Program-made: the position numbers and the translations under genes
Assembly (NCBI GenBank): GCA_003707065.3
Contig: PPXM03000005.1
Span: 848,501-912,500 of the forward strand
Length of the DNA stretch: 64,000 nucleotides
Direction of reading: 5' to 3'
From: Trigonopsis variabilis
Taxonomy: Eukaryota; Ascomycota; Trigonopsidomycetes; Trigonopsidales; Trigonopsidaceae
The notes under the pieces: model-generated
The model's input: the letters and a program-made list of their open reading frames with translations, nothing else
What the model was told of the DNA's origin: nothing
The model's database searches: none
In this document: positions 9,031-24,000 of the stretch, one piece after another
How positions within the stretch are numbered: the stretch's first letter is position 1
How the letters are laid out: each line of letters starts with the position of its first letter

Positions 9031-12000
9031 ATGACCGGCAGAATATCTCTTGTCGCTCCGGTAGTAGGAGCTCAGGCGGCGATGATTGCTATTCACAAAA
9101 ACTACCGAAATGCGTACTGGTGTACCATGGTTGCTCTAATCAAATTGAAGACTTCAGCAAATGCCATTGAGCTGGCAGTCGAGCAGCTAATTAAGAGACA
9201 TTCTTCATTAAGGACAGGCTTTAAGTTGATGCGGGACAAGGATGATAGGAACGTTTACATGCAGATCATCTATGACAGTCCGGATCCATCTCAGATCCAG
9301 GTTCAATTGACCTCTGATGACATACAAACGCTGAAGAGGAGAGTCATGGACGATTTAGATTCTCCTAAATTTTATATTTTTATCCTTGAAACTGCTGAGG
9401 GTGAGTTTATGATTGAGGCTTTTGCTCATCACACAATCATCGATGGTTGGTCATGGTCTGTCTTCCTTTGCGAGCTTGAACAAATATTACAAGATAAGAC
9501 CTACAATCTAATAAAAGTGCCTCCTTTTTATAAAATTGGCTCAAGCCACTTCTGCTCAGTCCCTGGAAAGGAGAGTTTCTGGAAAAAGTATCTTACGGGT
9601 CTCCGTGATCAAGGGCAGCTACCTTCTATGAAACCTATGGTAGAACGATTATCAGCTCAACATATGATAGAGTCGCAGAAATATTCCCTCGATATTTCAG
9701 AGAATGAATACTCCCTGCTAATGTCGGGCTCGAGGAGTCTTGGCTGTTCAGTCGAACACTTATTTCAAATGTCTTGCTCTATTCTCTTGTCCCAAATTTT
9801 GGCCTTGGACGAAGTACTGATAGGGGTGGTCAAAAATGGACGAGATACTGATCTCGCCGGTATTGAACATATAGTCGGTCCTCTTTTGGCCACTCTGCCT
9901 CTTAGAGTGCGGGTTTCACTCGACGAGTCCAAATTGGCCCTGTTGAAACGTATTATTACCGACAATGATGAGGCAAAAAGAAATGCAATGCCTTTAAGCG
10001 AAATCGCGAAAGCACACACCCAAGATTTAGTCTATCATGCTCTCGTTGTTTTCCAATTTTTCCCTCAAATGCCGGTTAATATCAACATGATTGAAGAGTC
10101 GGATGTTTTAGAAACTCCATTGCTGTTTGAATTTGATACCATTCGACAAAAACTCAATCTCACATACCATACATCAAAATATGACGAAGACTCTGCCGCA
10201 ATTTTACTAAAACAGAATTTAAATATTCTTCTCAATCTTATTTCTTCTGTTGATTTATTATCTGATACCCTCAATTTGGAATTCCCTCTTTTATCGGTAT
10301 CGAACCCTTTTCCACCAGAAGACGAGCCTACTAATATTGCCTCTTTGCTGAACTTGCTTGCCCCACAAGACTCGGAAAAATATTCTCTCGAGCATATAGA
10401 GTGTCTTAATCCCTTTAAATCAACAAAGATGACCTACTGTACCCTTTTTTCTTCCAGTTTGGCGACATCCCGCAGACTTGCAAAAATGTATAATGTATCT
10501 TATGGCTCTAAAGTATTGGTCAGGATGCCGAAATCGATTGATCTCTATATACTTGTATTGGCCCTATTTCAATCGGGAGCCATTTACATCCCACTTGATG
10601 ATCGTTTACCCGACGGACGGATCAAAATGGTATATAGAGAATGCCAGCCAGACATATTTATCTCTCATAAACCTGTAAAGGATCTCCTTGTTTATTCCCC
10701 TTCTGAATGCGTTGTCACTTCCAACGACAAAGACCCAAATACTCCCGTCTCTCAAGATTGTGTCCATCCAATGTCTCCTGCTTATATCATATTTACTTCT
10801 GGATCAACGGGAACTCCTAAAGGTGTTGTATGTTCTCACAACAATGTCGCGTCAAACATTGCTCAACTTGTCAGAGCATATCCCACTCCTGGACTGAACG
10901 CATCCATGCTACAGTTTTGCTCAATTGGCTTCGACGTGTCCATCTTTGAAATCTTGTATTGCCTTTGCACTGGCATGAAACTTATCTTTTCTACCCAAGT
11001 CACAGTACTTGAAAATTTGGACGAGTTCGTACAGACTACAAGGGTATCGCACCTTAGTTTGACACCCTCGGTAGCAGATTTATTAACTGCCAAGGGTAAT
11101 ATCGAGTTCTTGGTTTTAGCTGGAGAGGCCGTACCTGAAAGCCTCATTCGCAAACTCCATGCACTAGACATTGCTTTCTTCCTCGGATATGGACCCACAG
11201 AGACCACGAACATTGTCACATTAACCAAGTGTTCATCAGCGCACCATAGAGGTGATGATATTGGTGAAAGTCTAGGTAATGTCTCAGCCTTTGTCGTTGA
11301 TCGACATGCTATGAGGTTGGCACCTCTCGGAGTTCCAGGAGAGCTGGCTTTCGGAGGACCACAAGTGGCTCTAGGCTATTTCCAAAATGAAGCAATGACA
11401 AAAGAAAGATTCATAGATTTGGAGAGTTTTGGTAGAATTTACATGACTGGAGATCTCGGTAGAATGATAAGTGGAGGAAATATCCTATTTATGGGCAGGA
11501 GCGATAATCAAATCAAGATCCGAGGACAGAGAATCGATATGGAAGATATAAGCAGCCAGTTCCATAAGCTTAATCTGGACTGTTTGACTTTTGTGTTCGT
11601 CAATAGTTCTGGCAAAAACTGCCTCTTTTCTCTTTTCTCTCAGCAAGGAAAGAAACTCAGTAATAATTCAGCCTTTCGGTGCTCCCGAGCTTCTAACAGC
11701 ACCTTGGGAGAGAAAATATGGGATATATGTGTAGCATTTTTACCAAGCTATATGATACCCGACTACGTGGGTGAGGCAAATTTTCTTCCACTCTTGCCTT
11801 CGGGAAAAGTTGACACGCAGTTAATTAAAAGCGAGATCAAGGCTCAAGATGATTCATCTATAGCATCTCTTGCCTTTGACAACCTTGTCGGCTCGTCGAA
11901 GGCACATCTCTCTTCAAAAGAAACAACTGTTGCTCAAGCCATCGCACAATGTTGTGGAATTCCAGTCTCGCGTATTAATAGAATGACATCCATTTTCGCC

Positions 12001-15000
12001 TGTGGAATTGACTCTATCTCAGTTATCCACTTTAGAGGCGTTCTCAAACGGTCTGGACTCGTCATATCTATCGCCCAGCTCCTCGAATTGAAATTCTTGG
12101 GAAAAATTGCCGAGGCTGCACAGGAAGAAAATGCCAATCTCAATCATGATGGGGAATCTATTGGACGTGCTATGCTCAATGCTTTTGAGTCGACTATTAG
12201 AGAACAGAACAGGCTTGATAATTCCAGAATTACGGAAATAGTTCCCACCCTTGCAATGCAAGAGTTTATGATACAAAGATCTTTGAGCAAGCCGAGTGAA
12301 TACATCTCGTCTGCAACGATTCGATTCAAGGAATCTATAACTTCTGACGACCTTATCAAATCTAGCTGGAGTGCCTTGGTCTCTTCTTTGCCTCTCTTCC
12401 GTCAAATGTTTCTTCCTATAGACTCTGAGGACTATACGTACGCTCAAATAACTTTAGATGAAGCCCCTTTTCCTTGGACACAACATCACATCAGCACTGA
12501 GGACGATGTCACGAGAACCAAGAAAGCATTGCTACATGACTTTGGAGAAACCTACTGCCTTGATACCTCCCCATTTGCCTTCCATTTTATAATCTCTCCC
12601 CACTTTAAGGAACTATTTATTGTTTATCTTCATGCCCTTGCTGACGGAACCTCGATGAAATCTGTTTTTCGACTGTACGATAATATTCTAGATAAAAGGC
12701 CTCTATCGAATATCCATTTGAGACCAAGAGAGGCGATAGAAGCTTTCTTTAGTTATGATATCACTTCATGCCTCAACTTTTTTAGGCATACCTTTCATGG
12801 ATACTCTCCAAAATCTTTTCTAAGGCTAAGAGCTAAAAAGAGAGATCCCAACGTTCCTGTATATGGTACAACTAAAAAGGATATAGATGCGAGTATCTCT
12901 GAGTTCTGTCGTCTAAATGGCTGTTCTGTTTCGGCATTCTTCGGATTAATTTATTCGAAGGTCCTGAGTGCATACTATGGAAGTCCTGACGTCTGTTTTG
13001 GTGTTGTTTATGATTTACGCGATTTGCTCACCCAAGAATACGAGCACTGTATGGGAAATTTGATCAACACTCTGCCAGTCCGGATCAACGTTGTCAAAAC
13101 TTCGACCGCTAGGCAAATATTAGATGAGGTTGCTGATTCTTTTCATAAGACACGGAATTTTGGATATATTCCTCTAAAGGAAATCAAGCGCACTCTTTCT
13201 CTCGGAGATGCGGATTTATTTGATGCCTTGTTGGTCGTGCAGAGAGCCCAAGAGCCTCTGACCCATATCGAGAACGTTGACTTTGATAGCACGATAGAAT
13301 CAGGTAATATCTGTTTGGAGATTTTGGTTCCAAATGATGGTGATAAATGGCTCCTTAAAGCCCATTACAATACGTCTACGTTTGATTCAAGCTCTGCTTC
13401 GCTTTTCCTTTCACAGTTCTCTGAGCTCGTTCGCAGTACTATCAATCAGATAGATATCTTAAATGATGACTTCTCTTGCCTTGATCGAGATCTCCTTTCC
13501 TTTATTCCTCCAAGACTTCTGCCTTCCCAAACAGCTTGCGACGAGAATCTGCTGCAGCATGCTTTCATTACCTCGAGCATAAAGCACCCGGAAAGTTGTG
13601 CCTTATCATTTTGGAAGGGACCATCTATGACTTACAAGCAGCTTGACTCGCTTTCCAATGCGGTAGCTTGCGATTTAATCCATCACAATGTCAGACCTGG
13701 TGACTTGTGTGTCTGCATTTTATCAAAATCCTTAGAGTATTATATACTCTTTCTTTCTGTTCTCAAAGCTGGTGGGGTGTTTGTACCTATCGATGTTTCT
13801 TTGCCAACGGAAAGGATTGTTAGCATGGTCCGAAGATTGAATTGTAACCATATCCTTATTAATACCAGTCAACCAGGTGACTGTTCCAGACTGAAATCTT
13901 CTTTCGATGCCCAGTTCTTTGATTTTTCGTCTCTGCTGTCTGGCCACTATACAAGCTTGGAAGACTGCGAGAGGCCAAAGGTGAAGATTGAAGCTTCAAA
14001 CCTGGCATACCTTATCCATACTTCTGGAAAGTAGACTGTGAAAATTGTTGGCTAATATTTCAGGTTCGACTGGGACACCAAAAGCTGTTGCAGTATCTCA
14101 TCTCAGTGCGACAGAAGCTATCAGAAGTGCCTTGCCTCTGTTAGGTTTATCTGAGGGATCAAGAAACTTACAGTTTGCCTCAATATCTTTTGATATGCAT
14201 ATCTTTGACTGCTTTATATCTTGGGCTTCAGGCGCGACTTTAATATCAGCAAGGCAGGAGAGTTTGGTCACAGATTTAGAAGATATCATAAATGGCACAA
14301 AAACGACGTTCCTTGATCTTACGCCGACCGTTGCTGACCGAGTTATTCCTAGTCGTTGTCCCTCAGTTGAGAAATTGTATTGTATTGGTGAAAAAATGCC
14401 TGAACATCTGGTAGGTCGATGGGGCACCAAAATAATGAATTCATATGGACCTTCCGAAGCAGCTATGTGCTGTACCATTTTTCAGTGCTCGACCAGTACT
14501 TACGCCGATATAGCGGGATTGCCGTTCCCTAGAACGGGCTTTGTCATTCTTTCAGCAGAGAACAAGATATTGCCCCTTGGATCAATTGGACAGTTGGGGA
14601 TCCTTGGCGATCAGCTTGCAACTGGTTATTACGGGGATCCTGATTTGACAGAGAGCCAGTTTATTTCCCAGACGATAATGTCAACAGCATATAGAATATA
14701 TCTCAGTGGTGATTTAGCGATGTTGAATAGTGATCGTGAACTTGTTATTTTCGGTCGAGTGGATGACCAGGTAAAGTTCCACGGGCAACGAATAGAACTC
14801 GGTGAGATCGATAGTATTATCCGAGAAGAGTTCCCTTCAATCAAAGAATCTACTACTATGATTATCAAGACTTCAACATCTGAACTGCTAGTATCAGCTA
14901 TATCTTCCGTGAGCAAGTCAGAGAGAGCTCATCTACTACCCACGCATTCTGAGATTTGGTCCTCTCTTGCTTTGCTTCTGCCACGCTATATGATTCCTTC

Positions 15001-18000
15001 CTATATTGTATGTCTACCCAGGCTTCCGTTATCTGCCGCCGGCAAGATCAACAGGAAATTGTTGAGGGAGATATTTCTCAGCCTACGTGAAGGATTAAAC
15101 AATGAGAACGAGAGGACGTTGACGAAGACTGAGGAGACAGTGATGAGTGCTTTCCGGAGCTGCTGTAGAGATCCAGATATCGTCTTGCATGCTGATACTT
15201 CAATTTATGATATTGGGCTTGACAGCGTGACGTCCGTCAGACTGGCTAAAAGTCTCCAGAAACTTAATCTTAGCTGTTCTGCGTTTGATATACTCCGTTA
15301 TCAGACCGTTGCTGCTCTGAGTCTTGCAATTGAGAGTAGTAAGACTAATGGGTATGGCCAAAATGCTGCAATTACCGCACCGCTTCCTGAAATCCATGCT
15401 GCTATAGACAACGGCACTGCAGTGTGTGCTTGCACTCCTGGACAAGAGAGTATGCTATTGCAATTTATCGAAAGTCACGGAAGGACCTATTTCAACTCTA
15501 CATCGTTTGAGATTGAGCGCTCTTTCGATATAGATAAATTCTATGACGCATGGAATGCTATCTCTGAAAGACACGAGATTCTCAGAACGGGGTTCAAAAT
15601 ATCATCAGAAGACTCATTTTCATCATTCCAAATGGTCATATCACCCCACAGGAATCATCAGCCTATGTGGAGAGATAAAGTCGATTCTCTTGAAAGGGAC
15701 TACATTGCTCAGAAGAATCGAGAACTTGCGACTAGAGCTTACGAAAACTTGGAGGCTGCCTATATTGATGTGGGTTTGATTGAGTGTGGAACTAAAAGGT
15801 ACCTCCTTTTTTCAGGCCTTCATGCTTTGTACGACGAGACATCGATTCAATTAGTTTTATCTGAGATATGGAATTTCTACGATAATAGCGACTCAAGGCC
15901 ATTTTGTTCCTTACAGAAGTCTTTAAGTATAATTCTTAATGAGCAGAAAAAATGCGACTCTCCCGAAGGAGAAGTATTCTGGAAACGATTCCTGTCAGAT
16001 GTTAGTGTCTGTCGCTTCCCTAACCTGTTGCCTGTGAACCTACCTGATAGGCATTATGTGAAAACAGTAGAGTCATCTAAGAGTCTTGATCAAATACGCG
16101 ATCTCTGTCGATCTGCTGCTGGCGTTCCAAACGTTTGCTTGGCTGCATGGATGAAGGTACGGAACTTTAAGCATCTAATCACTAATTTCAGCTTTTATCA
16201 CTCTACATAGGTGACCAAACTGTCGTCACTGGTCTCGTGCTCTCTGGGCGCACTGGAATTGACGACCTTACTCGCTCCTTGTTTCCCTGTTTAAATGTCG
16301 TGCCATTCCCGACTATTGTGTCCGGAGTGAATAAGCAACTCATAGATCAGACATCAGAATCTCTTTACCGAGTTCTCCCCTACCAGCAGACTTTGAATCG
16401 CCATATAAATCGATGGCTTGGCATGCAAGATAAAATCCTCTACGATACGTTATTTGTATTCCAAGGCAAGAAAGAAGTAACGAGCTACTTCGCTGAAAAA
16501 GATACGATTTCATCTGCTTCCTATCAGATATCCTTGGAGATAGTGGAAGATGAGCGAGCCGATAGGCTTTCTTATTGCTTGACCTATAATGGTAGATTGA
16601 TGGATGATAATCAGGCGCTATTCTTTTTGCAGCAGTTTGATTCCCTTATCGTTGACATGACTTCTAGACTGGAAGCGGACGTAAGAGACTGCGAGCTGCC
16701 AGGACAGTTGCTGGCTATCACTCCGGCTGGAGACGATGTTTTGACAAGTAGTTCATCCCTGCTGCACGGTCTTGTCGATAAGGCGGTCGAGAAGTTTCCA
16801 GAAAAGCATGCTTTGGAGTTTGCCTATCGAGTAAGCAAGGCTAGGGCAGACAGAGAAGTCCTTACTTTTACGGAACTGAGCATTCGTGCAATAAAAATAG
16901 CGAACTTATTACTATCACTTGGCATTCTTCCAGGGGACAAGGTGGCCATCAGTCTTGAGAAGTGTCCACAGGCCTCAGTTGCCCTATACGGTATTCTCAA
17001 AGCCGGTGGTTGCATACTTTCAATCGATGTGGCAGCTCCTGCTGAGCGAAAGACGTTCATATGTCAAGATGCGGGTGCGAAAGTGGTACTTACATCCTCA
17101 TCTTGTAAGAATGACTTCAAAGATATTCCAATTCCCGTCGTCGCACTAGACAATGATAATCTACTACAGAGTCAAGACTCGAAGTTGAAACGATTATCAC
17201 GGTCCGTTAGAGATAGCGATTACTGTTACTGCTTGTATACCTCAGGATCTACAGGTTTACCGAAAGGATGCCTGATTTCTCACAGAAATTCTACCCAAGC
17301 TATGGCTGCTTTCAAGTTATTATTTCAGAGCCGTGCGAGAGAAGATTCTCGTGTGCTTCAATTTGCATCGTTCCACTTTGACGTCAGTATATTGGAGCAC
17401 TTTTGGACATGGAGTATGGGCCTTACTCTTGTGAATGCTCCAAGGGATGTTATATTTCAGGATATAAGCTTGGCTATAAAACTTTTGAATGTTAACATTC
17501 TTGATCTGACGCCCTCTCTGGCTAGGACTTTGGATCCCAATGAGTTACCCAATCTTTGGGACGGAATTTTCATTACCGGAGGGGAACCTCTAAAGCAAGA
17601 TATTTTGGATAAATGGGGCGACAAGGGTTGTATATATAATGCCTATGGACCTACGGAAGCAACTATTGGAGTGACGATGAATTGCAATGTTCCTTCTAAC
17701 GCACGCTCTTCAAATATCGGCAAGCAGTTCAGGAATGTAGGCAGCGTTGTCCTTATTCCTCATACGGACTTTGTCGCTCCCAAAGGTGCAGTTGGCGAAT
17801 TGGCGGTATCTGGAGAACTCGTCGGTCTTGGATATATTAATAATCCAAAGTTGACCAGTGAGCTATTCATTGACTTTCTCGGATTGGGACAGACATATAA
17901 GACGGGAGATTTGGTTAGGCTCCTTAGCGATGAGTCCTTTGACTATTGTGGCCGTGCTGACCATCAGGTCAAGCTGCGCGGTCAGCGTCTCGAAATAGGT

Positions 18001-21000
18001 GAAATAGTTTCGGTCGTCCTTGAAGCCGGGGCGGACGAATGTGTGTGTTTTGTCGGTAAAAATCCAAACCATTCAAGTGAGCAGCTTGTGTGCTACTACA
18101 CGAACATGGCGTCTGGAGTCACAAAGGAAAAGCTAGAAGAATATTGCAAAAGAAAGCTTCCGCCCTACATGATCCCAACATTTTTCATCAGGCTGGAGCA
18201 AATGATGCTGTCTAATAATAATAAAGCAGATCTAAAGGCCTTGAAGAACCTTTACAACTCTTATTCTCGCAAAGACTTGGCGCAACTATCTAAGAAGGAC
18301 ACCAATGAAACTTACTCATGGAATGGCGACGAACTTAAAGTTCGTGATATAGTTTCTCACTTTACGAAAATTCCATCCCTCGATATTTCGAGTTCTTCTA
18401 CCATATATGAACTTGGAATTGATTCCATTTCTGTCGCGAAACTTTCCCGGCTGCTGCAGAGAATGTTCCCTTCAATCAGCCCCGCCTTAATTCTAGAGAG
18501 TGAGAATAGCGTTTGGTTTCTTTTTCAGCTAACATTAGATCCCACAATACCATCGCTTACGTTAGCATTAAATAGCAGTACGGCAAATGGTCAAATTACA
18601 GAAAAGGTCGAGATCAACTACCTTGACGAATACCTCCCGCAAGCCTGTAAGGAACTTGGGGTTAGTGAAGATATGGTCTCTGACATTTATCCGACTTTAC
18701 CACTTCAGGAGGGCATTGTCACGCGTTCTCAACTAGCTGATGACGATAAAAAGGCATACTGGGTAAGAATTAAATTCACCCTAAAGGAACCAAGGTCGAA
18801 ACAGGACTTAGAAAAAGTTTGGGCTACTCTTGTGCGGCAAATAGACATTCTTAGAACCAAGTTTATAGCGACTGAAGCAGGCATTTTGCAAGTATTGCTC
18901 AATTCAAGCTACAAAACGTTATCATATCTCAGGCATGATGGAATGAGCACGATTGAGATTGCAGAAGGAATGAATTCTTTCTTTTTTCTAGAACTTTTTC
19001 ATGGTATCTACGATGGTACTTCCTTGAATCTTTTAGTCCGAAGTATGGCCAGACTCCTTGCAATACCGGAGCAACTCTTCAAGCCAGAGACCCCGTCTGC
19101 GTCATTTAAAAGCGCAGTATCCGCTTTGCGTTCATCTCGAAACCATAATCGAGAGTTTTGGACAAGCCGTATTAGACCTATTCCATATATTTTAGGAACT
19201 CAAGGTTCAGGTGATGCGAATATTATAAAACGAAAACTGGACCTGCCAGTAAAAAGCATTCAAGACTTTGTGAAAACACAGGGTATAACTCTTCAAAGTT
19301 TTGCGCAGGCTTGTTGGTTGAACGTTCTCTCATCGAAGGTCCAACCAGCAGAAACAATAACTATAGGAACAATTGTATGAGAAAATGTTCTTGGGACTAC
19401 CTAACATTTAGGTCTCTTGTCGAAATTTGATTCCCGATGGTGAACGAATATGTGGACCAACATTCAATGTTATCCCATTCCAACGAGAAGTAGTGGGCCC
19501 CATATTGCACTTAGCGCGAAACTGTCATCAGTTTAATATCGACAGTCTTCGATATCATCCTACTGCTCTTCGCGATATATTGAAATGGTTAAAGGCTGAT
19601 GCTAGAACAGGGCTTTTTGATTCATTATTTGTCTTTCAACACTCTCCAGATGACGAGGAACTCAACGGTATCTTTGACGATGTCGAACTTTACTCTAGTC
19701 CTTATCTAGACTACTCCCTAGCCTGTGAAGTAAATGTATCTAAAGAGTGTATTGAAGTGACTTTAGCTGGCTTCTATTCCACTTCTGCCTTGACTGCCTT
19801 TTCTCAAGATTTTGAAGCTAACTTGTCTGGTATATTGCGGAATACCAACGAACCATCATCCTCCGAGGTCAATGGCTCTGAAGGCAATTTACGCACTTTG
19901 GAAAAGCCGTCGAATGGCAATCCTAGACACTTAGAACAGAAACGTTTTGAGGAGAACGAGGTGACTAAGAGTATTCGCAGAGTTCTCTCAGATTTGACGG
20001 AGATTCCTCAAGAGGATATTAACCCCTTCTCCACTATTTTTGAGCTTGGCTTGGATAGTGTTGATGCAACAAGGATGTCTTCCATTTTGCGACGTAAATA
20101 CGGAATGGAAATATCGTCAGTTAATATAATGAAGTACCCAACCATTCAAGAACTTGGAGAGTTCTTGAAGGGCGAGGAAACATTGCGAGATGGTTTACAC
20201 TATCCTGTGGAGAAACTAGCAGAGATTGCTGGGGTTGAACACACTCGCGTGGTCCCATGTACTCCAATTCAAGATGGAATTATATTTGAAAGTATAGCGA
20301 GTGATAACGATATATACTCCAACATGGTAGGATTGCATTTGGACATTTCATTAACTGCTAGGTTCTTCTAGAGCTCCCAAAGGATATTGATCTGGAGAAG
20401 CTACAATCAGCATGGCAAACTGTTGTCAATGCTAATAGTCTTTTAAGATCCAAAATTATTCCGCTGCCTGCTGCCGACTTCTATGATGGTTACTGTTCTA
20501 GGTATGCCTTTGTCTCATTATCAAATTACAGCATTGACTGGAGCGTCTTGACGTGCAAGGAAGAATCAATCCCTGCACTTCAAGCGCAGCAAAAGGAAAG
20601 CTTGGACCTTATAAACCGTCCGCCATTAAGCTTAAGGGCATTCAGATGCTCTGGTAAAAAATATCTTTCTTTATGTATTAGCCATGTCCTTTACGATGGA
20701 TCTTCGATTTCGATGCTTTTCGAGGATGTTGAAAAGTGTTATTTTGGCAAGGTTCTTCCTCATAGAGCTTCATTAGTGGATGTCAACACGTATATAGTGG
20801 CCAGATATAACCCAAGAATAGATGATCTCTACTGGCAGGGCCGTCTTTTGGGATCCTCGGCTTCTGAATTTCCCTGCATGACTGGAAAGAATAGAAAGTG
20901 GAGACCATCTCAAGTTATCAATACCTTCAGACTCGAGTCTTCCGTTAGTGCTGCCAGGGCAAAGGCTTGTTGTGGTAAGAACAATGTATCCTTGCAGAGC

Positions 21001-24000
21001 CTTGGATTGTCAATATGGACTGTCATTCTCTCTTACTTCACTGGCTCAGATGATGTTACTTTCTTCACTATCAACGAGAATCGTGACTCCAAGTGGACTG
21101 AAGATGCTTTAGCTCCCACTATGACTTCAATCATTTACCGAGGACATTGCCGTGAGACTCTAAAGGCTACTATTACGGAGACGCATGAAACTATGCTGAG
21201 GGATTACTCACACATGTATATTCCTCCATCGGTGGCCAAAAAACTGCTGGCTTCTTCTGACGGTGGAAGGGTTAATACTCTTTTCATCTGTCAAAGACGC
21301 CTATCGTCGCATACCTCTACCTTTTTCAAACCTGTAAACAATGACGCGGAAATAGAGTTTGACGTTGCTGTTGAGCTCAACAGCGTCGGTGATCTCCTCG
21401 AATGGTATGGGAGCTGCAAATCCACAGTGATGGACACTGATCAAATTGGATGTCTTTTACGTCAAGTCGATTCAGTCTTTCAGTCTATCGCGGATGATAT
21501 TGACAGTCCGGTCTCAAGTATTTTTGATGTTTCTAATAGCCTTGCTGCTGTATCGAATTACCCATGCACAGTCTTAACTGGTGCTTCATTGCTGCCTGAC
21601 TGTTTCTTGAAGCAGATGTTTGAAAATTCAGATACCATTGCATTGGAATATCACTACTCCATGGACGTCCACGATACACTGACCTTGTCATACAGAGATT
21701 TGATGACTAAGGCTGCATCTTTTGCCGAGCAGCTATCTCCATATCAAGCTTCGATAATTCCCATATGCATCAAGAAGTCTCCCATGTTATATATAAGCCT
21801 GCTTGCCGTCCTTTTATCTGGATCAGCTTTTGTATTGTTAAACGTTGACGATGGATCTCTGGATAGCCGCAACCTTGACATATTAAAAGATTGCCAATCG
21901 TCTGTTGTTATCAGTGAACGGACATCTTCATTATCTCCCAAACTGGCCTATATGTTTCCCGATATCACGGTCGTTGAGGTTGGTCCTTTAGGTTCTTTGA
22001 CGCCTGTCACTTCTAAGTCTCGCTTGGCACGTCCAATAAGTGGTGAAGATCGCTGCTATGTTTGTTACACTTCAGGTGCGTTGTGCAGCTGTTATTGCTA
22101 AAACTCAGGATCAACAGGGAAGCCCAAGGGAGTAGAGATTTCTCACAGAAACATTATGCATGCCATGCACTCATTTTCAAAGCTATTGCCACATAAGGTT
22201 GCAGATCGGTTTATCCAATTTGTCAATGTCTACTTTGATGTGTTTGAATTTGAGTGTTTCTTTACCTGGATGCACGGAATCACTCTAGTTACAGGACCGC
22301 GAGAGATGATTCTTTCCAATTTGGAAAACGTTCTCACGAGCTGGAACATAACTCATGCAGACATTACTCCATCGATCTGTGTGAACTTACCAAAGGATAA
22401 GCTGCCTTGTCTTAAGACATTGGTCACTGGCGGTGAGAGCCTTAGTCAGAAACTTATCGATCGCTGGGCTGGTGGTAACATCCTTCATAACTTTTATGGA
22501 CCTGTCGAAGCAACCGTAAGACTCTTTGAAGAGTAATCTAATACTGACTTGATAGATTGGCTGCACAGCTCTGTTGAATTTGGGTACTGATGATGATCCA
22601 CGACGAATTGGGTTCCCCTGGCCGACATGTTCGCTATTCATCATGTCTGACAAAAACGAGATACTCCCCAAAGGTGCGGTAGGCGAGATTGTTATTGGAG
22701 GGCCTCAAGTGGCCCGAGGCTATCTTAATCGCCCTGATCAAACAGAAGTTAAATTCGTTGAACGTTTGAATCAGATCCAATATAGGACGGGCGATCTTGG
22801 ACGAATGCTTTACGATGGCAGTATTGTATTCATGGGCCGCAACGATAATATGGTCAAAATCAACGGAGTTCGTATAGAATTGAATGAGATTGATTCCGCA
22901 TTGGACCGAGCTTCAGATTATAGTCTCGGATCAGTCAAGTCGGAAGTTTTTAAAGTCGAGTCTACAAATAAGAATGTGCTGGTCAGCTTTATTGTCTCCA
23001 AAGACCCTAAAATGCTGGATATCAATGAGATTGAAGCCCGATTAGGCTCAATTTTACCATCATGGATGACGCCAAGTTTCATAATCCCTCTATCTGAGCT
23101 CCCATTGACTCATAATGGTAAAGTTGATAGGAAGAAGCTTGAACACAAGTTTAAGCAATATTATTTGCATAACCAAGTAAGAGATTCACTCAAGTACGAT
23201 CACTGGACCAAGGATGAACAGCTGGTAGCTCGTGTTATCGCAGACTTGGCCAAAGTCGACCTTAGATCTTTAGACCGCAGCCAATCCGTCTTTTTCTATG
23301 GTCTTGACTCTATTTCGGCAATCCAGATCTGCACAAATCTATATAGAATTGACCCTACATATAAGCTACGGGTGAGCGACATTCTCCATGAGAGATCGAT
23401 CTCCAGGATAGCTGGATGCTTGCAAAAGGACGTTAGTCAAAATTCAAGAAAGGTGGAGCCGTTGGATTCATCCCTGCCTTCTTTGTGGAATGAATGGAAA
23501 ATAGAGAACAAGAGTATCAGTTGCCCTGGCATATCAGATACCGAAATGCTGCCATTGACTGCTTTCCAGACTTATACAGTACTGAGTTGGCTGAACTGCG
23601 GACTATTTATGAACCACTTTGATTTTATATCCGCTCCTGGTATCATACTAGATGCTAAACTGGTCAAGAAAGTATGGGCTCTGCTTTTTGATCTATATCC
23701 CATTCTACAGATGACCATTCATCCCACAGGCAATAAACGCTTCCCTCTCGTTCAGTTTCCCGTCCATACGGCTAAGGATACGCTGACTGTCAAAATGGTA
23801 AGCTCTAGCTATGACGATGGGCAAATAAAAAACATGGAGATTCCTCACTCAGATAGGTTTTTATCTTTGACGTTGATCCAATTTGACGATCGCTCAGTGA
23901 TACGTTTGTCGATGCACCATTTTTACTATGATGCTTGGTCCTTGGGCTCATTAATGAGTGACTTTGCCCAAGAATACAGTGGGCTTGCCGTGACAAAGAG

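Noticed and set aside
20502-20531. A 30-nt intron (GTATGC...TTACAG) in C4
   Set aside because: It is in frame without stops and shorter than every other placed intron. Keeping it gives a better spacing for the C-domain strand, so I left it as coding.
14027-22555. NRPS as a frameshifted pseudogene
   Set aside because: Five of the six frame breaks are short canonical GT-AG introns restoring family motifs exactly, and the total length closes to a clean frame. Only the 14027 donor is irregular.
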